Assembly (NCBI GenBank): GCA_024734495.1
Contig: JALMQS010000073.1
Location: forward strand, 4,214,985-4,278,984
Length of the DNA: 64,000 bases
Origin: Forficula auricularia
Lineage: Eukaryota > Arthropoda > Insecta > Dermaptera > Forficulidae
Direction: 5' to 3'
Part shown: positions 35,900 to 47,500 of the stretch, in pieces
How the letters are laid out: the number at the start of each line of letters is the position of its first letter
Numbering within the stretch: position 1 is the stretch's first letter
Position numbers and translations under genes: made by a program
The notes under the pieces: model-generated
The model's input: the letters and a program-made list of their open reading frames with translations, nothing else
The model's database searches: none
What the model was told of the DNA's origin: nothing

Positions 35900-36975
35900 A
35901 AAAATGAAAAGCCACACAATAAGCCTGAATGGAAAACAAATAGAGCAAGTGTAATACTCAAGTATATGGGCGCAATCATAGAGGAAAACGGGAGAATAGA
36001 CAAGGAAATAAATGAAAGAATGGGGAGAGTAGAAAATTTGTTCAATATAATAATGAGGTCAATATTTTTGGGAAAAAGCCTGAAGAGAGTAGTCAGGTCA
36101 GCAATTATATAGGTATATTGAGCAGCGAGACATGGATATTAACAAAGAGACAAAAATCCCGAATCAACGCAATGGAAATGAGATTCTTAAGACAAATAGA
36201 AGCGACAAAATAAGAAACGACATATTCAGACAGAACTTACAAATAGAGCCTATAAATGAATAAATAATTGAAGGAAAATTCAGATGGTTCGGGCGTGTAT
36301 GCCGAATTATGGACGACAGACTTACAAAAACGCAAATGCCGGGGAAGAGCAAGAAAGGAAGACCCAGAATAAGATGGATCGAGGGAATTAGAGAAGAGGC
36401 TTAAAACAGGGGAACAGGGCCGGAATAGGATCTTTGGGACTATAGGCTGCACCTGTGGTCCCCCCCCCTACGTTTCTAAATATAGCAATATGAGTATTAA
36501 GATTTTAAAAATAACATATCGTAATTTTAAGTAAAAATGTTAAAAAATTTAAAAAGGCAAGAAAACAAAACGGATTGTAATGAACAAGCAAAATTTACTA
36601 AATCTACGTAATATATTATTTAATTTGCAGTGTTTTCGTGATCCAAAACGAAAACCTATTTTTCGTTCCTACTTAGATAATTATTTGAAATTTGTGTAAT
36701 GGTGTAGTACTCTGATTTGAAGATATTAATGTATATGCATTAGGAAGCAAAGGTTATCCCCGGGTATATCTTTTTGTGGTGCGGGCCCGTAGTCTGCAGG
36801 CTATTCAGCCTATGCTTAAATCCGGCCCTGCAGGGGAATGTCATGGAATGGAATACGAAGACTTGACACAGGACAGAACGCAATGGTGGCAAAATACAAG
36901 ACTCAATTCCATCTGCCTTACACTTAACCGAAGAAAAGGCTTAGGACTATGTAAGTATTATTATTATATAAGGCC
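35900..36975 (+). pseudogene. decayed non-LTR RT C-terminus, split by hAT
   Basis: Frame-shifted plus-strand peptides show IIEENGRIDKEINERMGRVE, then SETWILTKRQKSRINAMEMR, typical of RT C-terminal regions. After the hAT insertion (36407-36838) the reading resumes with NVMEWNTKT..HRTERNGGKIQDS and ends with a TTATTATTAT tail. Stops and frameshifts show it is dead. Confidence 0.6.
36407..36838. mobile_element. hAT MITE inserted in RT remnant
   Basis: A perfect 8-bp duplication CAGGGGAA (36407-36414 and 36831-36838) and inverted ends CAGGGCCGGA. 416 bp, non-coding. It splits the RT remnant cleanly. Confidence 0.8.
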
Positions 36976-37395
36976 TATAATTTTGGGAGCGATTACCTTT
37001 TTTTAATTTTATCAAATTGGTGTTTCAATATTTTTTTGCTCAATTGCTTGTAAGTAAGCGGATATTTTCATATATTTTTGGGAGAAAGAACTTAAACATG
37101 GAATACGGTATAAGGATTTAAAGAGGTTTTATTATTATTGGAGCATTTTATAAAAATCCAGTTTATTTTCAACCAAGAAATAAATATTCCCTCAGTATAA
37201 TTTACTCTTTCTATTGTTAAAAGCTTCTTACAGTGGTTTTTGTTGAAATAAAATCTCTGTAACACTAGTTGTACTGAAAATGATGACATAAAAGTAAACT
37301 AATGACTTTATTTACCTACAAATAGCAAATTGACGTGAGCCCGAAGAGAGATTGCTACTATCAAATTTCGAAAATGTTACTATGCCGAAAATATT

Positions 37396-37903
37396 CTCCA
37401 GAGCAGCGTTTCTCAACCTTTTTTGGCCCGCGGACCAGTAAAATTTGTAAAAAAATTCGCGGACCAGTGATATTTTTTTAACAACAAAATTTCACTAGGT
37501 ATTAAAGAAATACTAGGGGGAGTCGAGTAGCTCAGTCAGCTAAAGCACTGGCTTCTGCTTCGGCATCGATCGATTATGACGATGTTGAGGTGGAGGTCCG
37601 GGGTTCGATCCTAGCTGGCAAATAAAAATTTCTACCGGCTGAAAACTCGGCTCCCTCACTAACCCTACTAACACTACTTATGTGCTGTTTAAATGGGCTT
37701 TGTTCCCGGTGACATTAAATAAAATATAAAAAAAAAAAGAAATACTACTTAAGTTAATTGTAACATTTTTATTATCATTTACTTACAATAATATTTAAAT
37801 GTAAAGATATGTAATTATATATACTTGTCCGCGGACTAGTAAAATTTTTCCGCGGACCACTGATGGTCCGCCGGACCAGCGCTTGAGAATAGCTGCTCCA
37901 GAG
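37396..37903. mobile_element. hAT MITE carrying a SINE
   Basis: A perfect 8-bp duplication CTCCAGAG (37396-37403 and 37896-37903) and inverted ends CAGCGTTTCTCAA / CAGCTATTCTCAA, with subterminal CGCGGACCAGT repeats. A tRNA-SINE is inserted inside. Confidence 0.8.
37504..37747 (+). mobile_element. tRNA-derived SINE
   Basis: The body 37516-37735 has box A TAGCTCAGTCAGC and box B GGGTTCGATCC, then a unique body and an A-rich end. It is flanked by the 12-bp duplication AAAGAAATACTA (37504-37515 and 37736-37747). The hallmarks are those of LINE-driven insertion into the hAT MITE. Confidence 0.8.
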
Positions 37904-38599
37904 TAATGATAAGACACTCGGAATCGGTAAAGGAAGAAAAAAAAAGATTTCAATTAAATAATACTTTATTTATATATGTCATTAAAATATTAACAATAGA
38001 TCAAATATTTCAGCCACTATTGGGGCTAAAGAGTTTTTCCAAATTACGAAATGGTGTTTCTATTATTAAGTTTAATACAAGTGACAGAGTAAAAGCCAAA
38101 ACACAATCTGCCACTATAGAAGTTCCCTAAAAAAAAAAAAAAATATCAGAAAAAAAAGCCTTTATAGTTCAACAGTTCTTAAGCTTAATATGAATTTATT
38201 TCTGATTAAAAATTCATTAAATTTTCATATAAAATATATATATTAGACTAGAGATGAAATCAGCCTTCCGAAACTTTTATGATTTTCCAAAAGAGAAAAA
38301 AAGCCTATTCACTATTTTTAATTAAACTAATTACTGAGTTGATTTTGATGAGCCAGTCCAAAATTCAAAAAAGAGAGATAATTTAAACTATCTTTTTTTA
38401 ATTGAAAAGTTTTTGTTTGGCCGAGAGTAGCAGAGTTGTTGATTCACAAAAAGAAACAAAGAAGTTGTCCTCTGCTTCATGCAAATAAACATACACACAC
38501 AGTGCTGGATTTCCGCCTAGGCCCACAAGGCCCGTGCCTAAGAGCCCAGCCGGCCTGGGGGCCCCGGTTGCGGAGTCTTTTTTTTTTTTTTTTCATCCT

Positions 38600-38992
38600 A
38601 AAAAGATCACACAAGGAATCTACAACAGGCATTACAAATATCATACAAGTATGCAATCGCAATCTCTGGCTAAACAAATATCGCTTAACATTCTCATTAA
38701 AATTACTAAGAGTTTTTACTTTGGATTGCTGCTCCATTTACATAAGCACATTTATCCAAACGTAGGAATTGTGTTCCGAATGCTGTTGTGTACACCAGCG
38801 TCAAACGGCCCAGCAGAACGGTCGTTTTCAGCGCTAAAGTGAGTAAAGAATTACTTAAGATCTAACATAGGAGAGAACAGGCTCAATTCACTCTCTGTAA
38901 TGTACATAGAGTCAGAAATAATGCAGTCAATTGACTATGAAGACGTCATTCGTTCTTTTGCACAGAAGAAAGTTCGCCGTAAGATTGTATAA
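38600..38992 (+). pseudogene. hAT transposase C-terminal remnant
   Basis: The frame contains MLLCTPASNGPAERSFSALK, the hAT dimerisation-domain motif (pattern P-x-S-x-x-x-x-E-R-x-F-S), then a TGA in place of Arg, then VKNYLRSNIGENRLNSLSVM and a tail ending RRKIV before TAA at 38990-38992. It lacks the catalytic core. One in-frame stop makes it non-functional. Confidence 0.7.
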
Positions 38993-39096
38993 ATTTTATA
39001 GAATAACGTAACTATATAGTAACATAGACTGTATTATTCTGATGTTTATTAAACTCATTAAAGTCGATTAAAAATATCTTTTTTCCTCTCTTCTTT

Positions 39097-39098
<2 letters not shown>

Positions 39099-39161
<63 letters not shown>
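39099..39161. repeat. (TA)n microsatellite
   Basis: About 62 bp of TA inside the hAT element. A second run of about 63 bp lies at 39725-39787. Confidence 0.9.
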
Positions 39162-39164
<3 letters not shown>

Positions 39165-39540
39165 CATTTTTTAGTTTTATTCTTTTCTCTACATTCAGTA
39201 TATTTAAAGTTTTTGTTCTATATAATTGTTGTTTCCCTTTTTATATTTTTTTCTCTTGATCTGTTAGTATCATATTGTTTATTTTCTTTGTAATTAAATT
39301 GGCCTAATATTGTACATTAAAAAGGCTAGATGCCCCTACAAATACAATGTTCTTGAATAAATAAAAATATGTTCTGTACTAGTGCATTTAATTTGCTAAA
39401 TTTCCAAAATAGCTTCGAGATGGCGGGGGGTTGGGGGGCAAATGTACGGTGCCTAGGGGCCCTGGGTCTCTTAAATCCGCCCCTGTACGCACATATATAT
39501 CGAAATGATATATCTGTATATATATATTATTTATTTGTTT

Positions 39541-39580
39541 GAGACTATAGTTTCGAAGGCTTGGCCCTCATCATCAGTCT
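39541..39580 (-). ncRNA. hammerhead-like motif, weak stem I
   Basis: Minus strand: core CUGAUGA, stem II GAGGGC/GCCUUC (6 bp with one G-U), GAAA, CUAUAG palindrome, UC. Stem I has only GA/UC, so it may be inactive. Confidence 0.45.
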
Positions 39581-39723
39581 TTTTAATTATAATTATTATA
39601 TTATAATTTACAAATAGCCACCTGCTTAAAATGTACAGTTGTCATAACAGACAATTTTAGATAAAAGAAAGTGGAAAAAGTTCAACCCCCCTCCATTGTT
39701 TGGCGTTCTTTTGTTAGTTTATG

Positions 39724-39790
<67 letters not shown>

Positions 39791-40059
39791 TGTGTGCCCA
39801 GAAAATGTTTTTAATTCTACCTGGCTATATTCAGCTTAGAAGGAAGGAAACATTTTTTCAAATTTTTCATTATAGTATTTCATTCTTAGCAGAATTTAGT
39901 GTAGTCTGCTGAGAATGAAATTCTATATGTATAATATTATTAATTCCACTGAGAGAGGAGACAGAGGGGAATGTCACATTGGATTTCCTTCACTGACCTT
40001 TCAAAACCCTGAAGAAGGAGGGAATAAACCTCCGAAACGGCGGTTTTTGAATAAATAAG

Positions 40060-41151
40060 CTGACGTGTTCTGATGTGGCCATCCACTTCCATACAACCTG
40101 GCCCCTCACTTATATTTAATATTTAATAAAATTATTTATAATCATGTAGGGGAGGAGGGGTTAGTTTTTGCATTTTTAGACTCCTGGGGGCCCACTGATT
40201 ATGTATACAAAATTTGGTTGAGTTTGGTACAAGAGCCTAGATTTTCATTTTTGACCATACACCCCCTCCCCCCATTTTGGACTGTTAGTTTTTGCATTTT
40301 TAGACTTCTGGGGGTCCCACTGATTATGTATACAAAATTTGGTTGAGTTTGGTACAAGAGCCTAGATTTTCATTTTTGACCATACACCCCCCCTCCATTT
40401 TGGACTGTTAGTTTTTGCATTTTTAGACTTCTGGGGGTCCCACTGATTATGTATACAAAATTTGGTTGAGTTTGGTACAAGAGCCTAGATTTTTCATTTT
40501 TGACCATACACCCCCTCCCCTCCATTTTGGACTGTTAGTTTTTCCATTTTTAGACTTCTGGGGGTCCCACTGATTATGTATACAAAATTTAGTTGAGTTT
40601 GGTACAGGGGCCTAGATTTTCATTTTTGACCATACCCCCCTCCCCTCCATTTTGGACTGTTAGTATTTGCATTATAGACTTCTGGGGTCCCACTGATTAT
40701 GTATACAAAATTTGGTTGTGTTTGCTCAAATGGCCTAGATTTTTAATTTTTACCCCCCCCCCTCCCACCCTTAATTTTGTGTCGATATGCACCAAAATCT
40801 AATCAGCTCTTAATCTCAATGCAACAAAACTACGTGTGAAATTTGGTTTCGATATTCACACTACTTTTTGAGCTAGCTCGTCCACAAAAATTTGGCAACG
40901 CACAGACTAATAGACAGACTAAATAACTAACAGACATTTTGACAAAACAATTATTATCTCGAAAAATATAATTTTTGTCGATGTTCACTTATTAGATCTT
41001 TTTTGTAGAGCGAAATGCCATGGTTTTGCTCAATTTTTTTAATCAAAATAGTTTCAGCCGTTTTTGAGATATTTCGAAAAAAAAGAAGAAAAAAAAACTT
41101 TTTTCATGCACGATTACAATACTTGACCATACCCTGTATGGTAAAGTAAAA
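40060..41151 (-). repeat. element X copy 2 (expanded form)
   Basis: The reverse orientation of 19736-20295: starts GATGTGGCCATCC and ends with TTGACCATACCCTGTATGGTA (41125-41146). The difference from copy 1 is the tandem array at 40150-40760. Confidence 0.6.
40150..40760 (+). repeat. tandem repeat, about 125-bp period, five units
   Basis: Each unit starts TTAGTTTTTGCATTTTTAGA (at 40161, 40285, 40408, 40535 and a variant at 40660) and contains CCCACTGATTATGTATACAA and a C-run of variable length. Element X copy 1 has one unit. Confidence 0.85.
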
Positions 41152-41333
41152 CGATAGTTTGAATTATTTCTCTTTTTTGAATTTTGGACTGCCTCATCAA
41201 AATCCACTCAATTCACTTATCAGTCCGTCTCCAAAAACTACTTCAATCTTATTAAAACTAAGTAGTAATTAATAAATAATATTAATAACTAATTAATATT
41301 TTCAAAATTAAATAAAATACAACTTAAGAGTAA

Positions 41334-41512
41334 TTAATTAATGACTTGTTTTAAGAACTCAATACTTGCCGTATTATAAAGAGACAAAACTCTTGGCACT
41401 CTCAATGAACCCTGTTCATACAAATGAATAATTGGATGAACCATATATACTCCATAAGTTAGCCGAGCTAAAACCATAAAAGGTTTTGATCCTAGAAATC
41501 TTTTAAATCCAT
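41334..41512 (-). CDS. NRF-6-like gene, exon F
   Basis: Follows a 69-nt intron; acceptor ATCTTTTAG. It encodes DGFKRFLGSKPFMVLARLTY and then GVYMVHPIIHLYEQGSLRVP to IEFLKQVIN and TAA. The R-L-T-Y-x-x-Y-x-x-H-P motif is diagnostic. A final helix of the family is absent; either the exon is truncated or a further exon joins from within this ORF. Confidence 0.8.
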
Positions 41513-44500
41513 CTAAAAGATATAAAAAAAATTAAAATTAAATATAAAAATGTACCTTGTATGATAAAATTATAAGTTTACCAAGCTGTCCGAAGGAGAA
41601 AATCAAAAAATGAAGTCCAATAGCCAGAGCATATCCTAAATGAATAAAAGATCCATAGAAAGCCGCTTCTATCTTATTATAAGGCCTGGATGTATTAAAA
41701 AAAGGATATGCAGTCATTACCATTGATACCTCTAAAATTATCTTCAGTGTTATTAAAATCTTCGATGTAGTCTAAAAAGAGATGCTCATTCTTTTATTTT
41801 TTTGCTCTTCAATTCGAGATTCAATAAAATATTAAATTAGAACAAAGGAATAAATACATTATATCTTTTGACTTTTGTTTGATATATCTGAATTCTGAAT
41901 ATTTTAATTTTTAGTCTTCCGAAAAAGATCAAAATAAAAAATATTCTAGGAATATTACACTTTAGAAATGAAGCTTCTAAAGCTCATTTAATACTATTAC
42001 AACATAGTTATTGATATTCATTCTTATAAATTCTTAGTAAGTGTAAAAAATGACTTAACTAGTGAAATGATAAAATAATTTATTTTTTGAAGTAGAATCA
42101 ATGGTGTGACGTCACAGGTCTACCTGGGCTCTTTTCTCCCATTTGCAATGTTCAGAGGAATTAACAAAACAAAGATAACTTATGAGGAGAATTTTCTAGG
42201 TTAAGTTTCACAAAAAGGAAATATTAAAACAAATGTATGTTTATTTTGAGTTTGATTCACTCGATATATATTTCGGGTTAATAGCCCATCTTCAGTTCAA
42301 ATAAAAACTGGATAAGTTATTTATAATGTTATTGGATAAAAATACTTGGTAGGTTTCACATTAAGATATAAAAAATAAAACGAATTTATTTTTGGAGAAT
42401 CTTTAATCTCGATATATATATTTCGGGTGACTAACCCAACTTGAGATTTTAACAATGAACTAAATATAATTTATAATACCTATAGCTGTGCTAATAATGG
42501 CTACAACAAACTGATAATTAATAAAATTTACAAAAAAATTAATCGAAAAATAAGTATCTCTCACACACACTCACTAAATTCTAGAACTGATAAAATATTT
42601 AAAAGACTCCCCTTCATTTCGAACCATGTTACAAACCCTATAGCTTCAACTCTTAGAACTTCTGGTATAACTCCTGCTTTATATAATAAAAACACTTTAG
42701 GTTCACTAATTCATTAATAATAAATTAGACAAAATTGACAAATTAGATAAATCAGGGGTATATAAATTGACTTGTGATAATTGCGACGCAATCTACATAG
42801 GACAAACTGGACGCTCTTTTAGAACTCGCTACTCGGAACATGAAAGAGCCTTTCTTAGCAGATCAGATGATATTAATATGGAATCTACTTCTACCTTCGC
42901 CAATCATCTACATTTGAATAAACACACCTCTTTTATTAGCCACTTAGTTCCGTTACATTTCGAAAGAAAGAGCTTACGTTTAGATTTTTTAGAGTCAACC
43001 GAAATAAAATTAGCTCTCTCAAATAAAACGAATATACTAAATAATCAATTAGAAGTTAAGAAAAGTGCAATCATTGATTACATTCTTTAAATATTTGCAA
43101 ATTTGTTTTGTGTGTAAATTCTCATTTCTCAGAAGACCATTCAAAATTAAACAAAATAGACTTCTCCCTCCACTAATTTTAAATATTTACCCTTTTGTTA
43201 TCTTAAAAATAAATTTTACCATTGAGTTGTATTCAAATTCGAAATCCTCATTTCTCAAAAGGTCATTCAAAATTAAACAAAAGTAGACTCCCTACCTTTT
43301 CTCCCTCCACTAATTTTAAATATTTACCCTTTTGTTATCTTAAAAAATAAATTTTACCATTGACTTGTATTCAATTTCGACTTATCCAGGTCAGTTACTT
43401 TCTGTTTCTCCTGAAGATGGGTTACTCACCCGAAATATATATATCGAGATTAAAGATTCTCCAAAAATAAATTCGTTTTATTTTTTATATCTTAATGTGA
43501 AACCTACCAAGTATTTTTATCCAATAATTTAAAAAAATGTTTCACCAAGTACCAACACCAAATTCCTTAAAAATTATTCATAAGTTCGAGCCCCGGCTGA
43601 TCCTTTTGTCTGTAATAAAAATAATCTTTTCTTCGTTCCCTAAATTTGAATTTATTATTCATAATGTTTCACCTAGAACCGACACCTAAATCCTTAAAAA
43701 TTAAAAACAAAGATAATTCGTCTGAATAGCAAGTATTGGAAATTAAAGCACCAGACATTTTTACCTTTGTTCATTTGATAATTCCAAATGGAAGAAAAGA
43801 GTCCAAGTAGACAGACCTCTGACGTCAGGACAACTAATATATTGTTTGATCTTTTTTAGCGCACCTATGAAGTCATTTTTTACTTTTTTAAAACTTTTAT
43901 TATTTTTTAATTTGGTTTATTCTTATTTTGGAATTGAAAAAAAATTACATATAAGTGATGTATATAATACGATCGGAATTGAATCTTAAAGCATAGAGCA
44001 AAATTATTCGTTGTAACCTGCAATCGGTTTGAGCTGAAAACCTAAAACTTTTAGCAAAAATGCAAGATATTAAAACAGTTTTTTGCAAAATTAAGGTTTT
44101 TAGCTTTAATAGCTGAAGACAAAATGATTAGTTTTTGATTTTTAGTATTTATCAAATCATTTTTCACAATAGACACACAACATTAATGAATATGCAATTT
44201 CGAAAGGTCACTGTCATATACACTTTTTCATTAAATTGAAAGTTTTTTTGCCGAGGGTAGCAGAATTTTTATATATTGAAGGAGACAATAAAAGAATGTC
44301 TTCTGCTGGAATTATAAATTCTATTTATTTATAACGAGACTATAGTTTCGAGAGCTTTGCCCTCTTCATCAGTCTATTACAATTGATTCACAAGAAAAGC
44401 CCTCGAAACTATAGTCTCGTTATAAATAAATAAAATTTATAATTCCAGCAGAAGACACACTCTTTTATTGTCTCCTTCAATACACTTTTTCATATAAATG

Positions 44501-47500
44501 TAATCTAAAAGCTTCCCTGCATCTACTATGCTCGAAAAAGGCACAACTCTGGTAATAATTTTACTGCCCCAAAATGCAACTCATAAATAAATTTTATAAA
44601 TTTTACACTACTTTAGAAAAGCTTATTAGATTAGCTTTCTTTTCATTATTGAACATTTTCAATTTCCAGACATGTGCCTTTTTCGAAATTGCATATTCAT
44701 ATATATTAGCACCAGAACGTACTTTCTACGATCTTCTTTTCTCATGTTATCGTCGTCATCGAAATCCAGACACACAGATAGACAGAAAAAATAAGTTTTT
44801 AAAATAGTTTCCTTCACATTCAGACTTTTCTTAACATGAATAAGCAAAAAAATATTTTTGAGTAAATTCACTACGTGGATCGCTCATCAATATGGCTAGA
44901 GAGTAAAGTTAGTTTAAGGATAATTTTCATTTATCCTCTTACAGATAAATAATACTTTTTAAGTTTGTAATTTAAGCATAAAATCTCCACCAAGACTTAA
45001 ACTTCAAAAATTTTCCAAGTTTTAACACAAATCAGTATAGGGGTATTGTGGAAATCATTTTTTGAATAAGCCGATGATTTAATATTATTATTTACCTTGG
45101 ACAATCGAAAAGTTGTATATCGATATTTGAACATAACAATTCCGATTAAAAGTCCAACCAAATAAGGAACCAATCGGTTATGCGTTCTGATATAGATCTT
45201 TTGGAAAAATAAGGACAGTCGAACATCGCGTATGTTTCTGCAAAAAATTGTTTCATTACAAAATATAAAAACAATCAAGGAGCGCGTCTTCTACTTAAGG
45301 TAAATAAATATATAATACATATGTATGTATATAAGGTGATCCTGACTTCAATCTCCTGCCATAGTTGTCGTCTTCTTTTACGATTTCGAATATCAATACA
45401 ATTATGTCTTAATAATTTCATCTTGAAAGACATCGTCTCAAATTTAAACAAGGTTTGTTGCTTTTGAGTCAAAATCATAAAATGCTTCTCTAAAATTCGT
45501 TTTAAGAACTTGTAATCTTTTATGAACCTTGACAATTTTTTTTTTTTAATTTTATGCCGGAAATCGATTAGTGTTATGAAAGTTCAGAATATTTTGTAAC
45601 AAGAGGGTGAAGAGGTGATCTAAAAATTTATTCAGGCCGTATTTGTGCTAAGTGATTTAAAATTGTCTTAGATTCTGCAAACCATCTTTATAAGTGAAAT
45701 GAATTAAGAGTAGTCACCTCTTTTTGAGCCTGAGTGTTTCACTAAAACTTATTCAGGCTAAATTCAAGGTGATTTGTGATTGTCTTATTTTAAGGTAGTT
45801 GTTCCGCCAAATGCATTTTCTTAGGATTTTTTTGAAATTTATACAGATTATTATTTAAATACTTCTGCATCGATTGGTGGCAAAACGAAATTTATGAACA
45901 ATACAGTTCCGGAGATATTAAATTTCAAAAATCGAGTTTTTCAGTCTCTTTAACATTGCACTATAGGGGATATCGGAAAATTTACATACATATTTAATTA
46001 TAATTAAGAAACTCTTCTTACCATTTTTATAAAAACTAAAGCAACATTGAACAATAACCAATACATATTTTAAGACAATTTTGATTCATAATTACAACAC
46101 AGTTTCTGAGATAATAAGGAATAAATAATGAAAAATGTATAAAAAAAATTTAGACTAAAAACAATTTGGCAACAGTGCATTTATTTAACCAGCGAAAGAT
46201 GCATGTGCTAGATTTTTTCAAAATTATAATTTTCATAAGGTGTAACATAGGCTTTGATTACATTTGTTAAAAAATAACAAAACGATTTTTATAGAAATTT
46301 AAAATGTACCTATTTTATCTGTCATTTTAATATAAAAATATTCAATCTCTTACAATGGTGCCAGATTTGTCAAACGAGCACGGGATTGGCTAGAATTGGT
46401 ACATAAACAGCAAAAAGTTTTGGGCTTATGAATTATGAATCCTTATTGTCTGTTCTATATACTCTAGCATTAACTTTTTATAGTATTGTCGCGAAACAAC
46501 TACCTTAAGGACGTTCCCTAATATACCTCAGATGCAGTTCGCTCGTTCCCCTACTCTCACATGCGCAGAAAGGCAAACATATTTTAATAAAATTCAAATA
46601 TAATAAAAATATATTTATTAATATAAAAGTATAATAAACACATCAAATTTTATTCATTTTCAAATATGAAGATTTTTAGCACCTACCCCTGCGGATGCAG
46701 CTCCATACACAGAGCGCTCTAATTGAATGCATATCCTACCACCTGCAGGCGTCGCCTAGAATGTTTTTAATAAGTATAGCCGAGTGTTTTTCAACGTGTG
46801 GGTCGCAAAGCCTCTATAAGGGGGTCGCGAAGTCTCAGTAAAAAAGAAAAAAAAAGTTTAAAAATATATTTTTATTAAGAAAATGTTAATTAAAGGAAAT
46901 TTGTAGGTTAAAACAAGCCGAGGCGTTTGACGATGTAATTGATGTAAAAATATGTCGGTTATAGGTACTTTATTTAAAGTGTTTCACCAAGAACCCAAAC
47001 CATTCTCCCTCAATAAAACCTAATTGTGTATTTAGCCGATACCTAATTATAAAAATTAATAAAAATGTAGCAGCGGGGGTAGGGGGTCGCGGAGATTTTT
47101 TCATACTAAGGGGGTATACAAAGACGATGGCTATACGACAATATTATTTTGGTTACATTTTTAAAATTTGGCGTAAAATTAGTTAAAGCTGTCGGTAGAA
47201 ATTCTGTAAGATTTTGATTGGCCAACTCTGAACGATGTTTCAACGTCACGAACTTAATTGTGAAATATAAAGATTCACAGCAATATGTTGTTTCCTGCTT
47301 ATTTATTTATTTATTTTTTCTTCCTTGACTACGGCAACTTCCTGTCTACTTATTTATTTATCTGTTTTTTAAATTATTTATTTTAAAATAATTTAACAAC
47401 AATTTCTTCAAACCCAGTGACATATTCTAACTATTTATTTTTTGTTTTATTTATTTGATTATTTATTTATTCTTCTCAGTGTATTTATTTATTTATTTTT

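Larger units (their letters stand above)
38492..39493. mobile_element. hAT element with transposase remnant
   Basis: Near-perfect 8-bp duplication TACACACA / TACGCACA and ends CAGTGCTGGATTT / CAGGGGCGGATTT. The 986-bp interior keeps the 3' end of a hAT transposase ORF and a long TA run (39099-39161). Confidence 0.75.
42050..43900. mobile_element. Penelope-like element inside a foldback repeat
   Basis: Outer inverted arms (TGACGTCA..GGTCT near 42112 and its mirror near 43830) enclose a Penelope-type copy. An inverted terminal piece (42345-42480) is followed by the coding remnant 42530-43090, a partly duplicated 3' UTR (about 43100-43380), the hammerhead at 43407-43449 and the terminus at 43541-43570. 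A further terminus is at 43664. A terminal piece inverted at the 5' end of a truncated copy is a known Penelope arrangement. It lies in the intron between exons D and E of the NRF-6-like gene. Confidence 0.65.

Noticed and set aside
36164..36452. Minus-strand ORFs
   Set aside because: Antisense to a decayed reverse transcriptase remnant.
39096..39293. ORF starting with Ile/Tyr repeats
   Set aside because: It is a translation of a TA microsatellite.
45275..45535. 86-codon minus-strand ORF between exons C and D of the NRF-6-like gene
   Set aside because: Exons C and D join perfectly in phase without it, it has no good acceptor, and relatives have no insertion at this point.
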